DNA of 64,000 bases from JAKZVK01 sp965248255 (GCA_965248255.1 CBDFIW010000003.1:2046001-2110000), one strand, 5' to 3'; positions 1-9,840 are shown, counted from the first letter of the stretch. The notes: generated by a model not told the origin, from the letters alone. Made by a program: numbers and translations.

Positions 1-2225
1 CTCTTGATCGACCATTTCTGATCTACGAAACGCCAGGCCAAATATTCGAGTAACTCAGGATTGGAAGGCCGGTCTCCTGTTCTGCCGAAGTTACTCGGCG
101 TTCGCACGATGCCGTTGCCCAACAGGTGTTGCCAAACTCGATTGGACATGACCCGGGCCGCCAACGGATGCGCGATGATCGCTTCGGCCAGCTGCAGCCG
201 GCCACTACCGTTGTGGAAGAACACGGGTTCGTCTTCGCTGAGGATCCTTAGGAATCCGCGGGGCACTTCTTCTCCCTCCTGGAACGGATTGCCCCGGATG
301 TTCAACTTGGCATTCCTGGGTTCCGTCCAGTCTTCGAGCCCCGGCAGGTACCCGTAATGAGGCGGCAGCTTTTCTTTTCTTTCTTCTAACTCGACCCGGA
401 GTGACTGCAGATGGCGTTTCCATTCGCCCTGCAGGAAACGCTCAAGCTTTTCGTCCTGGTAACGCAGCACCGCATTCTTGTCGTCCCCTAGGATCTGTTT
501 CCAGGCAACATAGCGGTCGCGGGCCATGGCTCTGGGCTCGATATCGGGAGCCTTGAAGCTGTCACCCGAGGTGTAGCTGTTTGGCAGCCGGGGTAGCTCC
601 CGCTCCTTCGCCGGAGGCAGCTTGGCCAGGAGGACGCGAACTTCCTCTTCGATTTCCTCATGTTCTTCGACGATCGAAACGATCAGCGCCTGATAGTCAT
701 CGGCGGCTTCGCGAACCTGAGGCTCTGTGGCGGAACGGTCGGCCGGCAGCTTTTGCCAGGCGTCCAGGTGCGAATGCTCCTCTTGGGGTTTCTCCAGATA
801 CTTGACCCAACACTCGAGAGTTTCTCTGTCCAGTTTCTGCTGCCGAGCAACGTTGTCAGTCCGGCACGCTTGCTCCTCCTCGCCGGCTTCGCTTACCCTC
901 AAGACCTTCCAAGAGGCCACCAGATAGTCCGCAATGCGCCGGGTGAAGATTTCGGCTAACTCTTTGCTCTGACGATCGAGAAAGTCTTTGATCTCTTTCT
1001 CAAGTTCCTCAATCTCTTTCTTCCGGCGCTCATAATCCTTGACAATTTCGTCCGAGACGAGGGGATAGCTCTTATAGTGAACGCTCGCGAAGACTCCGGC
1101 CAAGCCATAGTAATCCTGCATCGAGATGGGGTCGTATTTATGGTCGTGGCATCTCGCACAAGCTGCGGTCAGACCCAGAAAACCACGCGATACCATGTCC
1201 ACTCGCTCATGCCGCTCGTCCGCACGAGCCTGAGGAGGATGAGAAATGCCGTAGTACCAGGGCCCCAGCCCAAACAGGCCCAGGCCGCCCAGCAGCTCGC
1301 GATTGTTCCCTGGCATGAGGTCAGCGGCGATCTGGGCCTTCACGAACACGTCGTACGGCATGTCCGAGTTGAAGGCCCCGATCGCCCAGTCGCGGTAGCG
1401 CCAGGCCTGGGGGTATTCCGCGATTCCAACGCCGTGATAGTCATTCTCGCCGTAGCGGGCCACATCGAGCCAGTAACGTCCCCAGCGTTCGCCGAAGTGG
1501 GGAGAAGCCAGCAAGCCGTCAACGACTTTTGCAAGGGCCTGCGGGGAGTCGTCCGATAAGAAGGCGGTCACGTCCTCCGGAGTAGGAGGGAGACCAATCA
1601 GATCGAAACTAACGCGGCGAAACAAGGCCCTCCTAGCGGCAGGAGGATTGGGCTTCAGTCCGTTCTTCTGTAAGCTTGCCTTGACCAACCGGTCTATGTG
1701 CGAGGCTTGGTCAATCGGCGAGGCGGTGTCGACCACCGGTTTCTTGATGGGCTGGAACGACCAGAAGGACCGGTCTTCCTGGGTGATCACCGTTCCGTCA
1801 AGCCGGCCGGCTTTCTCCGGTGCCTCTGGCCACACGGCGCCCTGCTTGATCCAAGCGGCCAAAGCCTGAATCTCCCGTTGGATCAGTTTTCCGGAGGGAG
1901 GCATCTTTAGGGTCGCGTGAGTATGCCGTACGGCCTGCACGAGCAGACTGGCTTCCGGATCCCCCGCGACGATGGCCGGCCCCCGGCTCCCGCCTCGCAA
2001 CAGGCGGTCACGGGAGTCGACCCTTAGGCCGGAGGTCTCCAGCTCTCCATGGCAACTCGAGCACTTCTCCGACAGCAGAGGCCTGACGGTAAGTTCAAAG
2101 AGTTCCGCAGCGTCTTGGCCCTGAGCGTGGGCGGGATACGCGAAGACGAAGGCGCAGAAAGGTACCATCCGCCAGAGAAGGAATAAGGCAGGAAGAAGGG
2201 TTCGCACTCGTGGCTCCGCCAACAT
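1..2225 (-). CDS. PSD1-type cytochrome c, DUF1549/DUF1553 protein (C-terminus off window)
   Basis: The frame is open from an ATG at 2225 to the left edge (741 codons), so the C-terminus is missing. Residues 1-35 resemble a signal peptide ending AHAQ. A haem site CSSCH lies at residues 55-59 in a planctomycete-type cytochrome c domain (MPPSGKL, AAWIKQGA). DUF1549 follows at about 165-375, with FDLIGLPPTPEDV and FGERWGRYWLDVARY, and contains a second CXXCH (CARCHDHKYDP, near 356). A charged, coiled-coil-like stretch fills about 385-560, and DUF1553 begins near 650 (HPLAARVMSNRVWQHL). The family is probably periplasmic and has no proven reaction. It is transcribed away from the DUF1592 gene at 2475, as is common for these genes in Acidobacteriota and Planctomycetota. 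The domain calls are strong; the function is unknown. Confidence 0.9.
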   Translation of the reverse strand, partial: MLAEPRVRTLLPALFLLWRMVPFCAFVFAYPAHAQGQDAAELFELTVRPLLSEKCSSCHGELETSGLRVDSRDRLLRGGSRGPAIVAGDPEASLLVQAVRHTHATLKMPPSGKLIQREIQALAAWIKQGAVWPEAPEKAGRLDGTVITQEDRSFWSFQPIKKPVVDTASPIDQASHIDRLVKASLQKNGLKPNPPAARRALFRRVSFDLIGLPPTPEDVTAFLSDDSPQALAKVVDGLLASPHFGERWGRYWLDVARYGENDYHGVGIAEYPQAWRYRDWAIGAFNSDMPYDVFVKAQIAADLMPGNNRELLGGLGLFGLGPWYYGISHPPQARADERHERVDMVSRGFLGLTAACARCHDHKYDPISMQDYYGLAGVFASVHYKSYPLVSDEIVKDYERRKKEIEELEKEIKDFLDRQSKELAEIFTRRIADYLVASWKVLRVSEAGEEEQACRTDNVARQQKLDRETLECWVKYLEKPQEEHSHLDAWQKLPADRSATEPQVREAADDYQALIVSIVEEHEEIEEEVRVLLAKLPPAKERELPRLPNSYTSGDSFKAPDIEPRAMARDRYVAWKQILGDDKNAVLRYQDEKLERFLQGEWKRHLQSLRVELEERKEKLPPHYGYLPGLEDWTEPRNAKLNIRGNPFQEGEEVPRGFLRILSEDEPVFFHNGSGRLQLAEAIIAHPLAARVMSNRVWQHLLGNGIVRTPSNFGRTGDRPSNPELLEYLAWRFVDQKWSIK

Positions 2226-2474
2226 TATGGCAGATTGCGGGACAAGCAGCAGGCGCAAAGCTACTGCCGTGTGCCGGGCGAAACAAACCGGGAAGGCATG
2301 CGTGTAAGAATCGGTTTTACGGCCCGTTGAGGTCCGAGTCCTACTCCCGTGCGGTTTTCACACAGACTCTGACGAGGGCCCAGAGCGGCCTACGGACGAG
2401 TCCGGGCCGCTCGGTATCCGGTTACTCAGGCCGACGTTCTTCGAGTAAACTAATGCCTGAGTCGGCGGTATCTC

Positions 2475-5400
2475 TTGTCCACGGCACTCTTCCTTTTCCT
2501 GTTCGCGGTCTTGGTCAGTCCGGCCCTACGAGCTGGGGACAGCGCGTCCCCTCCTTTGGTGGAAGAGGCGCGGTTCGAGCAGGATGTCCGGCCCCTATTT
2601 GAGACTTACTGCTATGCCTGTCACGGTAGCGGCGTCAAGGTCGCGGGTTTCGACCTCGAGGCTTTGGTTGGATATTACCGGAATTCCATGATCACGGACT
2701 TTCGCCGCTGGGAAACCGTTGCGGAGCAGATCATCAGCCGCAGTATGCCGCCGGCGGGCCGGCCGGCGACGCCGACTGACGATCAGCGGCGGTTTCTGAC
2801 CGCCTGGATCGATCATCAGCTCGATACCGCTGATCTGAGTCATCTCAACGAGCCGGGAGCGCCCGTCGTCCGCCGGCTCAACCGCGCCGAGTTCCGCAAT
2901 ACCGTCCGGGATCTAACTGGGATTGACTTTGACGTGACCGAGTATCTGCCCGCCGACGGCATGAGCGAGGACGGCTTCGCAAACAATGGGAACAGTCTCT
3001 TCCTGTCTCCCTCGGATTTGGAAAAGCTCGTGGCGGCCTCCGAGGAGATGTTCGCGCGCGCGGAGTTCTCACCGACGAAGGGAATTCTGTTTCGGGAAGA
3101 GCCCCCTGAACCGGTTCCCCACTCACAGAGAGTGCACCGCGCCGCAAGCGAGTTGGCGAGGCTCTACGACGGGCTCGTGCGGGACCATTTCGAGGAAAGG
3201 GGCGAGGCTCTGCTTCGCTATTTCTCGGCGGCCTGGGAGGCAAAATACCGGCGTGGTTCGAACCCGCAGTTCTCTCTTACAGCGTTCGCCGGGGAGCAGT
3301 CCGTTCAACCGGCGATTCTCGAGCGGCTGATGGGCTACCTCGATCTCGACTATCAGCACCTGCTTAAGAAAAGCGACGGCGTCGACCCCGAACAGTTCGG
3401 TGAGTTCCGGCTGCACTTCGACGCTCTTTTCCAGCCGTTTCAGTCGTTGCCTGTCCCCGACAGCGATGCGGATTTGGCCCAACTGCGAGCTAAGGCCATT
3501 GAGGCCGCCGAGCGATTCAGTAGGGTGCTTGCGACCTTCCGGCAGGACGTGGATTACATCTATTCCCTGGCGGGCGGAGATCATAGCCACCGCTTCGAGG
3601 TGGACGTGAGTGGCCGGCCGGTCGTTTATCTGCTGGTGACCGACGCCGGAGACGAAAACGAAAACGACTATGCGGCCTGGCTGGACGGCGCCTTTGAGTT
3701 TTCAAACGGCACCCGTCGCTCGCTTGCCGACGTGGAGATGGTCGAGTCGGTTTCGGCGGACGACAAAGTCGCGCAGAACGTGAACAGCCGCGAGGACCCG
3801 CTGCACGTCTTTGTGCAAGCGTCGTTCCTGCGAACGGTTCGCACCCGTCTCTACGATGAGCCCCGCGGGATGACTCGGGACAATCCGCTCTATCGGGACA
3901 ACACGATTGAGTGGAGCCACGCGCGGGCGGTGAAGGCGCCCTCTCTTCTCGCGTTCCGGGTACCCGAGGGTGCTGTCAGGTTCACCGTCACGGGCGCCAT
4001 GCAGGACATCTCCCGCACCCGGCCGGCCGAGGAGCGGCGCCAATGGTTCGACGACGGGATGGTACAGTTCGCCGTATCCACCCAAAGACCTGCCATGCTT
4101 GACTTCGTTCCCGGTGCGCGCCTGACTTTCTCAAACCGGACACAGTTTCGGCAGTTCCGAAAGTATCTCGAGGGCTTGGTCAGCAACTACTTCCCGAGCC
4201 CCGAGCGCTGGATCCAACTCGCCACCGAGCAGCCAGGGAAACCGCTGGAGAGCGGGGTGTTCCACCTGCCTCCGGAACAACTCGCAGCGATGCTGCCGGC
4301 GGATCGGGGGCGAGAACGCGAGGAACTTCGTCGCCGCTGGGAGGAATACTTCCTCTTGAGCGCAGAACCGCGGTTTGTCCGCGAGCGCATCGACCGGGCC
4401 CTGAACTGGGAACGAAGACTGATCGCCAAGGACTACAAAGATCGGATCCTGACTCTCGAGGAAACCAGAGAGCTGGCAGGGGACGAGGCGAAGGCGGAGG
4501 TCGCCTTTCTGGATTGGCTCTTGCTCGACGGCCAAGGGCGCTTGCGCTCAGCCGCCGGGCGCTCTCTGAGCGCCTTCGCGGCCAGGGCGTTTCGTCGTCC
4601 GGCCGAGCCCCGCGAAGTGCGGCAGCTCATGGGCCTCTACGACGGCTACATGGAGGACGAAAGGCCCTACGTGGCGGACGCGGTTCGGTTCGCAGCACGA
4701 AGCGTGCTGGTGTCTCCGCATTTTTTGTATCTGTCGGAGGAAGAGAAGGCCGGTGTCGAGAGGAGCCGGCTCGATCCCTATGAGTTGGCGTCGCGGCTCT
4801 CTTATTTTTTGTGGTCGACAAGACCGGACGAGGAGTTGCTGCGGCCGGCCGCGGCGGGGCGGCTCGACGACGTCGAGGTTCTCCTGTCCCAAGCCCATCG
4901 CCTATTGCGAGACGAGCGCTCGGCGGCGCTGGCCGATCAGTTCTTCGGGAACTGGCTGGAGTTCCGCCACATTCGGGAATACGACGAACCCAACCTCGAC
5001 CTGTTCCCCGAGTATACGGACACGCTGCGGGAGGCGATGTATCAAGAGGCCTTGCACTTCGCCCGCGAGATTATCCAGCAAGACCGCAGTATTTTGAACC
5101 TGGTGGATAGTGATTTCACCTACCTCAACGAGGGGCTGGCGCGGCACTACGGGATCGCCGGAATAGAGGGACCCGAGTTTCGCCGTGTGACGCTAGGGGA
5201 CTCGCCGCGCGGCGGCCTGCTAGGAATGGCCGGCGTGTTGACGCTGACGTCGCATCCGGCACGAACAAGCCCGGTCGTTCGCGGCCTGTTCGTGCTGAAG
5301 AACCTGCTGGGAAGCCCTCCGCCGCCACCTCCGCCGAATGCAGCGAGTCAGTTGGACACGAGCAAGCAAAGTAGTCAGGGTCTGTCGTTTCGTGAGCAAC

Positions 5401-5855
5401 TCGAGATCCACCGTCGAGATCCGAACTGCGCCTCGTGCCATCGCAGACTCGATCCGCTGGGGTTTGCGCTCGAGAACTTTGATCCGATCGGCCGCTTCCG
5501 GACGGTCGATCCTCAGACCGGTAAAGCCGTCGACGCGCGCGCGTCTCTTCCCGACGGCACGCCGCTTGGCTCGCTGGAGGACGTGAAACAAGCTCTGCTG
5601 AGCGGCCGCGAGAAGAAGAAGTTCGTCCGCCATTTCTGCCGGCAGCTGCTGGCCTACGCACTTTCTCGCAGTCTGACCTACCAGGATCTGGACACGGTGC
5701 GTATAATGGAGACGAGCTTGGCGGCGAATGGCTATAGGTTCTCGGCGGCGGTGCGAGCCGTTGTGGAGAGCCGGCAGTTTCGTTTCCGGCCGGCCAGCGG
5801 CGCGGAAACGGCACGGCAAGCACAAGCTTTCAAGACGGGAGGGCCGGGGCGATGA
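2475..5855 (+). CDS. DUF1587/DUF1595/DUF1592/DUF1588/DUF1585 cytochrome-type protein
   Basis: This is an 1126-residue exported protein with a signal peptide (MSTALFLFLFAVLVSPALRA) and a TTG start; a nearby ATG at 2453 is out of frame. Haem site CYACH (residues 46-50) is followed by DUF1587 (about 130-200, RRLNRAEFRNTVRDLTGID), a long variable middle, DUF1595 (about 700-760, FAARAFRRPAEPREV), DUF1592 (about 765-920, SPHFLYLSEE and DQFFGNWLEFR), DUF1588 (about 920-1000, GLLGMAGVLTLTSHPARTSP), a second haem site CASCH near 985-989, and a C-terminal DUF1585. This is the usual order of the family, whose function is unknown. Its stop overlaps the start of the DUF1552 gene by 4 bases (ATGA), so the two are translationally coupled and probably act together in the periplasm. 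Confidence 0.92.
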   Translation: MSTALFLFLFAVLVSPALRAGDSASPPLVEEARFEQDVRPLFETYCYACHGSGVKVAGFDLEALVGYYRNSMITDFRRWETVAEQIISRSMPPAGRPATPTDDQRRFLTAWIDHQLDTADLSHLNEPGAPVVRRLNRAEFRNTVRDLTGIDFDVTEYLPADGMSEDGFANNGNSLFLSPSDLEKLVAASEEMFARAEFSPTKGILFREEPPEPVPHSQRVHRAASELARLYDGLVRDHFEERGEALLRYFSAAWEAKYRRGSNPQFSLTAFAGEQSVQPAILERLMGYLDLDYQHLLKKSDGVDPEQFGEFRLHFDALFQPFQSLPVPDSDADLAQLRAKAIEAAERFSRVLATFRQDVDYIYSLAGGDHSHRFEVDVSGRPVVYLLVTDAGDENENDYAAWLDGAFEFSNGTRRSLADVEMVESVSADDKVAQNVNSREDPLHVFVQASFLRTVRTRLYDEPRGMTRDNPLYRDNTIEWSHARAVKAPSLLAFRVPEGAVRFTVTGAMQDISRTRPAEERRQWFDDGMVQFAVSTQRPAMLDFVPGARLTFSNRTQFRQFRKYLEGLVSNYFPSPERWIQLATEQPGKPLESGVFHLPPEQLAAMLPADRGREREELRRRWEEYFLLSAEPRFVRERIDRALNWERRLIAKDYKDRILTLEETRELAGDEAKAEVAFLDWLLLDGQGRLRSAAGRSLSAFAARAFRRPAEPREVRQLMGLYDGYMEDERPYVADAVRFAARSVLVSPHFLYLSEEEKAGVERSRLDPYELASRLSYFLWSTRPDEELLRPAAAGRLDDVEVLLSQAHRLLRDERSAALADQFFGNWLEFRHIREYDEPNLDLFPEYTDTLREAMYQEALHFAREIIQQDRSILNLVDSDFTYLNEGLARHYGIAGIEGPEFRRVTLGDSPRGGLLGMAGVLTLTSHPARTSPVVRGLFVLKNLLGSPPPPPPPNAASQLDTSKQSSQGLSFREQLEIHRRDPNCASCHRRLDPLGFALENFDPIGRFRTVDPQTGKAVDARASLPDGTPLGSLEDVKQALLSGREKKKFVRHFCRQLLAYALSRSLTYQDLDTVRIMETSLAANGYRFSAAVRAVVESRQFRFRPASGAETARQAQAFKTGGPGR

Positions 5856-7180
5856 GGCAGGACTTCCGATCCATCGACAGACGCCGCTTTCTCAAAGGGG
5901 CGGGCGTCACGGTTCTGCTGCCTTGGCTTGAATCGCTGCCGGCCTTCGGTGCGACCCCCGGCGCGGGCGCCACCGTGCGGACCGGGAGCCAGCCTCCAAC
6001 GCGCTTCGCCTCTTTCTACTTCCCCAACGGGGTACAAGTCACCGAGTGGGGCGCAACCGGAGAAGGCGACGGACTGCGGTTCAAGAAGGTCTTAGAGCCG
6101 CTCGAGCCGCTGAAGCGTAAGGTTATCGTGCCGTCGGGACTGTGGCACGAACGTCTCGACAGCCGTGGCGCGCATACAGGAAAAACGTCGGGGTTCCTGT
6201 CGGGGATCGAGAACTACAAGTTCGAAGGAAACCGCCTGAAGGTGGGTGTCTCGATCGACCAATTGATCGCCCAAAAGATCGGCGGGGAAACGCCGCTCCC
6301 GTCGTTGTGTCTGGGCATCAAGCCGGACTCGAAGATCGATACCGACTATTCGTCGGTCTACCGCTCGTACATTTCGTGGAAGTCTCCGTCGCAGCCTGCG
6401 GGCAAGGAGATCGACCCGCGCTTCGCCTTTGACCGGCTGTTCGCCGACAAAGAGCGGCAGCGGCGCAACAAGGGCATCCTCGACGCCGTACTCGAGCAGG
6501 CCAATGACCTGCAGCAGAAGGTGAGCCGCGCCGACCGCGACAAGCTCGACGAGTTCCTCACGTCCGTGCGAGATGTGGAGAGCCGCATCGAGAAGGTCGA
6601 GCAGGCCGACGCCGAGGGGCAGGAGCCGTCCCCGGTTGCGCTGAAACGTCCCGATCGCATGCCGCAACACCGCCAAGAGCATACGAGGCTGATGCTCGAC
6701 CTGATCGTGCTGGCGTTTCAGATGAACAAGACGCGCGTCGCGACATTCATGTTCGACAACGGGGGCTGCAGCGGCAATTTCAGTTTCTTGCCGGGCGTCA
6801 CCGAGCAATGGCACGCGACCTCCCACCACCAGGACAAGCCGGAAGTCATGGTGCAGTACGAGGCCATCAATCGCTGGCTTGTCGAACAGTATGTCTACTT
6901 CCTCGAGCGGATGGACTCGATCCAGGAGGGCGAAGGCACATTGCTGGACCATTCGATGGTCGTGATGGGCTCCGGTCTCAAGGACGGGAACAAGCACACC
7001 TGCCACGACATGGCTATCTTGTTGGCCGGTGGCGGCGGGGGCACGATCCGCACCGGGCGCGCCATTGAGTATCCCCAGGACACAGCACTGAATCGCCTCT
7101 ATCTCTCGATCGCCGAGCGGATGGGGGCGCCCCTTGAACGCTTTACCGATGCTACCGAGCCGCTGGACCGGCTGCTGTAG
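5852..7180 (+). CDS. DUF1552 Tat-exported protein
   Basis: A 442-residue DUF1552 protein. The N-terminus carries a twin-arginine signal (RRRFLKG, residues 10-16, then a hydrophobic run to about 35), so it is exported folded. Family features include FYFPNGVQ near residue 53, SGIENYKFEG, SIDQLIAQKIGG, RDVESRIE and a C-terminal KDGNKHTCHDMAILLAGGGG segment. DUF1552 genes nearly always sit directly after a DUF1592 gene; here they overlap by 4 bp. Some annotations liken the fold to the DUF1501/sulfatase-like alkaline phosphatase superfamily, but no reaction is established. A palindromic repeat begins at the stop codon. Confidence 0.92.
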   Translation: MRQDFRSIDRRRFLKGAGVTVLLPWLESLPAFGATPGAGATVRTGSQPPTRFASFYFPNGVQVTEWGATGEGDGLRFKKVLEPLEPLKRKVIVPSGLWHERLDSRGAHTGKTSGFLSGIENYKFEGNRLKVGVSIDQLIAQKIGGETPLPSLCLGIKPDSKIDTDYSSVYRSYISWKSPSQPAGKEIDPRFAFDRLFADKERQRRNKGILDAVLEQANDLQQKVSRADRDKLDEFLTSVRDVESRIEKVEQADAEGQEPSPVALKRPDRMPQHRQEHTRLMLDLIVLAFQMNKTRVATFMFDNGGCSGNFSFLPGVTEQWHATSHHQDKPEVMVQYEAINRWLVEQYVYFLERMDSIQEGEGTLLDHSMVVMGSGLKDGNKHTCHDMAILLAGGGGGTIRTGRAIEYPQDTALNRLYLSIAERMGAPLERFTDATEPLDRLL

Positions 7181-7260
7181 GGGGCGGGCCCCTGCGCCCG
7201 CCGGGCTGCTCGTTTACCATTACGTTTTCTTTGCGACAGTCCACTAGTCGCGAAACGCCG
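7180..7260. repeat. Dispersed intergenic repeat F, copy 1
   Basis: About 80 bp that begins at the stop of the DUF1552 gene with a palindrome-rich GTAGGGGGCGGGCCCC... segment and ends with GCGACAGTCCACTAGTCGC. A diverged copy in the same orientation lies at 19126-19206, sharing the GC-rich head, a T-rich centre and the tail CGACAGTCCACT. It belongs to the GTAGGGGC... REP-like family scattered through the window. It might act as a transcript end, but only the repetition is seen. Confidence 0.7.
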
Positions 7261-7277
7261 CTGGAAGGGATCGGACC

Positions 7278-9539
7278 ATGAAAGCAACCGGAGCCGCAGT
7301 TTCGTTCTACCTAGCCCTGCCACTGATAACGCTCTTTGGCAGCGAGCTGCCACCCCCCGCCGACATGCAGGTGGACTTTGATCAACACGTGAAGCCGATT
7401 CTGGCCACAAAGTGTCACGCCTGCCATGGCACCAAACAGCAGCAGTCGGGACTTCGCCTCGACAAGAGGCAGAACGCTCTGCGCGGTGGCGACTACGGTC
7501 CCGTCATCATCGCCGGCAAAAGCACCGAGAGCAAGCTCATCCTCCGGCTAGTGAGCGGAGACGGTGGGATGCAGATGCCGCCGACCGGTCCGCTGCCAGC
7601 GGAAGACATCGGAATCCTGCGCGCCTGGATCGATCAAGGCGCCGAATGGGGCGATATCGATCTTGCACCGCAGGAACCTCAAAAGCCCCTCGATCCAAAG
7701 CTCAAGGCACTGATCGCAGCCGTGCGGGGCCAAAAGTCCTCGGCCGTCAAAACTCTTCTGCACGATGATCCTGAGCTTGTGAAAGGGAAGGACCACAGCG
7801 ACTCGACGCCGCTTCATCATGCCGCCGGTTTCGGGGACATCGAGACAATGAAGCTCCTGTTGGACAACGGCGCGGATGTCAACGCCAAGAACCGTCTCGA
7901 GGGGACGCCCCTGCACTGGGCCGCCCGGAGCGACGAAAAGACGCGTCTGCTGTTAAAACGCGGCGCGGAAATCAACAACCGGACCCAGAACGGCAGCACG
8001 CCGCTGTACCTCGCCTCCCGCCGCCGCGACAACCACTCGGTCCTACGGCTGCTTCTGGATAAGGGAGCCGATCCCAACATCGCCACCATGAACGGACGCA
8101 CGCCGTTGATGGCCGCCGCGCGCGACGGAGATGTGGCGGCGATGAAACTCTTGCTCGCCAAGAAGGCTGACGCAACGGCCCTTAGCGGCAGCGGCGCCGG
8201 GACGCTGATGGACGCGGCCCGCAGCCGCAGCCTGGAAGCCGTCCACCTGTTGCTCGAGAATGGTGCCGACGTCAAGGCTCGGACGAAACGCAATCAGACC
8301 GCGGTGGCGGTGGCCGCTCAGCAGGGAGCGGAGGACATTGTCAAGGTCTTGCTCGAGAATGGTGCCGAGCCGAACGGGCAGGACTACCGAGGCTATTCGC
8401 CCTTGATGTGGGCCGCCTACTCGGAGGCGATACCCGCCGGCATCGTGAGGACGCTGCTCGACCGGGACGCCGACACTTCAGTCAGCGGAGAGGGCGAAAC
8501 CCCCCGGACCCTGGCAAGCAAGCGTGGCGACAACCAGGTGGCACGCCTGTTGGGTGTTTCAGAGAAGCTGCGCGTGAGCGGAGGCATTGCGGTCGACGCG
8601 CCTCTTTCTTCCGGCGAGCAATCGATCCCCGACGCCGTTAAAAAGGCCATCGCGCTGCTCGAGAAGCAAAGCCCACAGTTTGTCAGGAAGGGAGGCTGCA
8701 ACTCGTGCCACAACCAGTACCTGCCTTCCGCGGCCGTGGCCCTGGCGCGTGAGCGCGGTATTCCGGCGCCCAAAGAGCTGACGCAGATTCCTCTGGAGCT
8801 GCTCGAAAGAAGCCCTGAGCGGACGATGAACATGGCGGCGTTCAGTCCCAACAGCGTCGGCTATGAGATGTTCGGCTTCGCGGCCAACCGCAGGCCGACC
8901 GACGAATACACCGACTCCCTCGTCCACTACCTCAAGTTGCACCAGTCGCCCGAAGGGCACTGGACGACCACCGGCAACCGCCCTCCGCTGACATATGACG
9001 CCTACATCACCACCGCGATGGTGATCAAAGCCCTGAAGCATTATTCGCCCCCGACGGAGAAGGCGGATACAGAAAAACGTCTGGCCCGAGCCGCTGCATG
9101 GCTCGAGTCCGCACAGCCAGTGACGACGCAGGAAAGGGCCTTCCACCTGCTCGGGCTGAGGTGGGCGGGAGGCGACGATGCCGTCATCAAGAAGTCGGCC
9201 CACGGTCTAGCAAAAGCGCAACGCGATGATGGCGGCTGGTCGCAACTACCGACCATGGGCAGCGACGCGTACGCCACCGGCGAAGCCCTCTATGCGCTCC
9301 ACCTGGCCGGCAAGATGAAAATCGAGCACGACGTCTACCAGAAGGGGATGCGATACCTCCTCCGTACGCAGGCGCCCGATGGATCATGGCATGTGAAGAC
9401 ACGGTCGTTCCCGGTGCAGCCGTACTTTGAAAGCGGCTTCCCTTACGGCCATGACCAGTGGATCTCCGCCTCAGGAACGAGCTGGGCATCCATGGCGCTA
9501 TCACTAGCGGTAGAGCCGGAACGGCTGAGCCGCCGGTAA
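7278..9539 (+). CDS. Cytochrome c-ankyrin-cyclase-fold fusion protein
   Basis: A 753-residue exported protein with a good Shine-Dalgarno (GGAAGGGATCGG before the ATG) and a signal peptide (residues 1-22). Domain 1 (about 33-130) is a planctomycete-type cytochrome c with CHACH at 46-50 and MPPTGPLP. Domain 2 (about 150-430) is a run of roughly eight ankyrin repeats (DSTPLHHAAGFGDIETMKLL, GSTPLYLASRR, GYSPLMWAAYS). A second haem-type motif, CNSCH, lies at 474-478. Domain 3 (about 520-745) resembles the alpha/alpha-toroid of prenyltransferase/squalene-hopene cyclase repeats (GHWTTTGNRPPLTYDAY, AQRDDGGWSQLP, TQAPDGSWHVKTRSFP). The cyclase acid motif DxDD is not visible, so catalysis is doubtful; a binding scaffold is more likely. 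It lies 97 bp after the DUF1552 gene and may share its transcript. Confidence 0.9.
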   Translation: MKATGAAVSFYLALPLITLFGSELPPPADMQVDFDQHVKPILATKCHACHGTKQQQSGLRLDKRQNALRGGDYGPVIIAGKSTESKLILRLVSGDGGMQMPPTGPLPAEDIGILRAWIDQGAEWGDIDLAPQEPQKPLDPKLKALIAAVRGQKSSAVKTLLHDDPELVKGKDHSDSTPLHHAAGFGDIETMKLLLDNGADVNAKNRLEGTPLHWAARSDEKTRLLLKRGAEINNRTQNGSTPLYLASRRRDNHSVLRLLLDKGADPNIATMNGRTPLMAAARDGDVAAMKLLLAKKADATALSGSGAGTLMDAARSRSLEAVHLLLENGADVKARTKRNQTAVAVAAQQGAEDIVKVLLENGAEPNGQDYRGYSPLMWAAYSEAIPAGIVRTLLDRDADTSVSGEGETPRTLASKRGDNQVARLLGVSEKLRVSGGIAVDAPLSSGEQSIPDAVKKAIALLEKQSPQFVRKGGCNSCHNQYLPSAAVALARERGIPAPKELTQIPLELLERSPERTMNMAAFSPNSVGYEMFGFAANRRPTDEYTDSLVHYLKLHQSPEGHWTTTGNRPPLTYDAYITTAMVIKALKHYSPPTEKADTEKRLARAAAWLESAQPVTTQERAFHLLGLRWAGGDDAVIKKSAHGLAKAQRDDGGWSQLPTMGSDAYATGEALYALHLAGKMKIEHDVYQKGMRYLLRTQAPDGSWHVKTRSFPVQPYFESGFPYGHDQWISASGTSWASMALSLAVEPERLSRR

Positions 9540-9604
9540 GCCCGTCCTGCTTACGTGCGCTGGGTCTCGATCGCCCTCGTGCGTCGGAGCGGGTGCATCT
9601 CGGA

Positions 9605-9810
9605 CCGCTTCCTTAGGGGCTGTGAAAAATCGGCCCCGCAGTCCGCGGGCCCGCCGCAACCGTGCCATCCAACACGACCGAGCCGCGGACGGGAGGGGCC
9701 TGAAAAAATGGGGACTGTACCGAGCGCCGCCCACATAACTTCTTTGTTTTCAGATCCCGCAGGCGGCGCGAAGCGGACTGTCCCCGATTTTTTCCGCGGT
9801 TCCTCTCCGC
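9605..9810. repeat. Palindromic repeats between cytochrome-ankyrin and TolB genes
   Basis: Two nested inverted repeats fall in this gene-free stretch. GTCCGCGG (near 9644) and CCGCGGAC (near 9683) face each other; the right arm with CCGCGGACGGGAG recurs at 20564. Further right, AAAAAATGGGGACTGTACC (near 9707) faces GGACTGTCCCCGATTTTTT (near 9775), a near-perfect inverted pair about 70 bp apart. No reading frame here looks coding. Confidence 0.65.
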
Positions 9811-9840
9811 GCAACGCGGATGCATCCTACCACCCCACGA

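Noticed and set aside
6092..7006. 304-codon leftward frame inside the DUF1552 gene
   Set aside because: Antisense shadow; composition typical of reversed GC-rich codons.
7278..9539. Functional squalene-hopene cyclase
   Set aside because: The toroid-like repeats lack a visible DxDD motif and the domain is only about 230 residues, far shorter than true cyclases.
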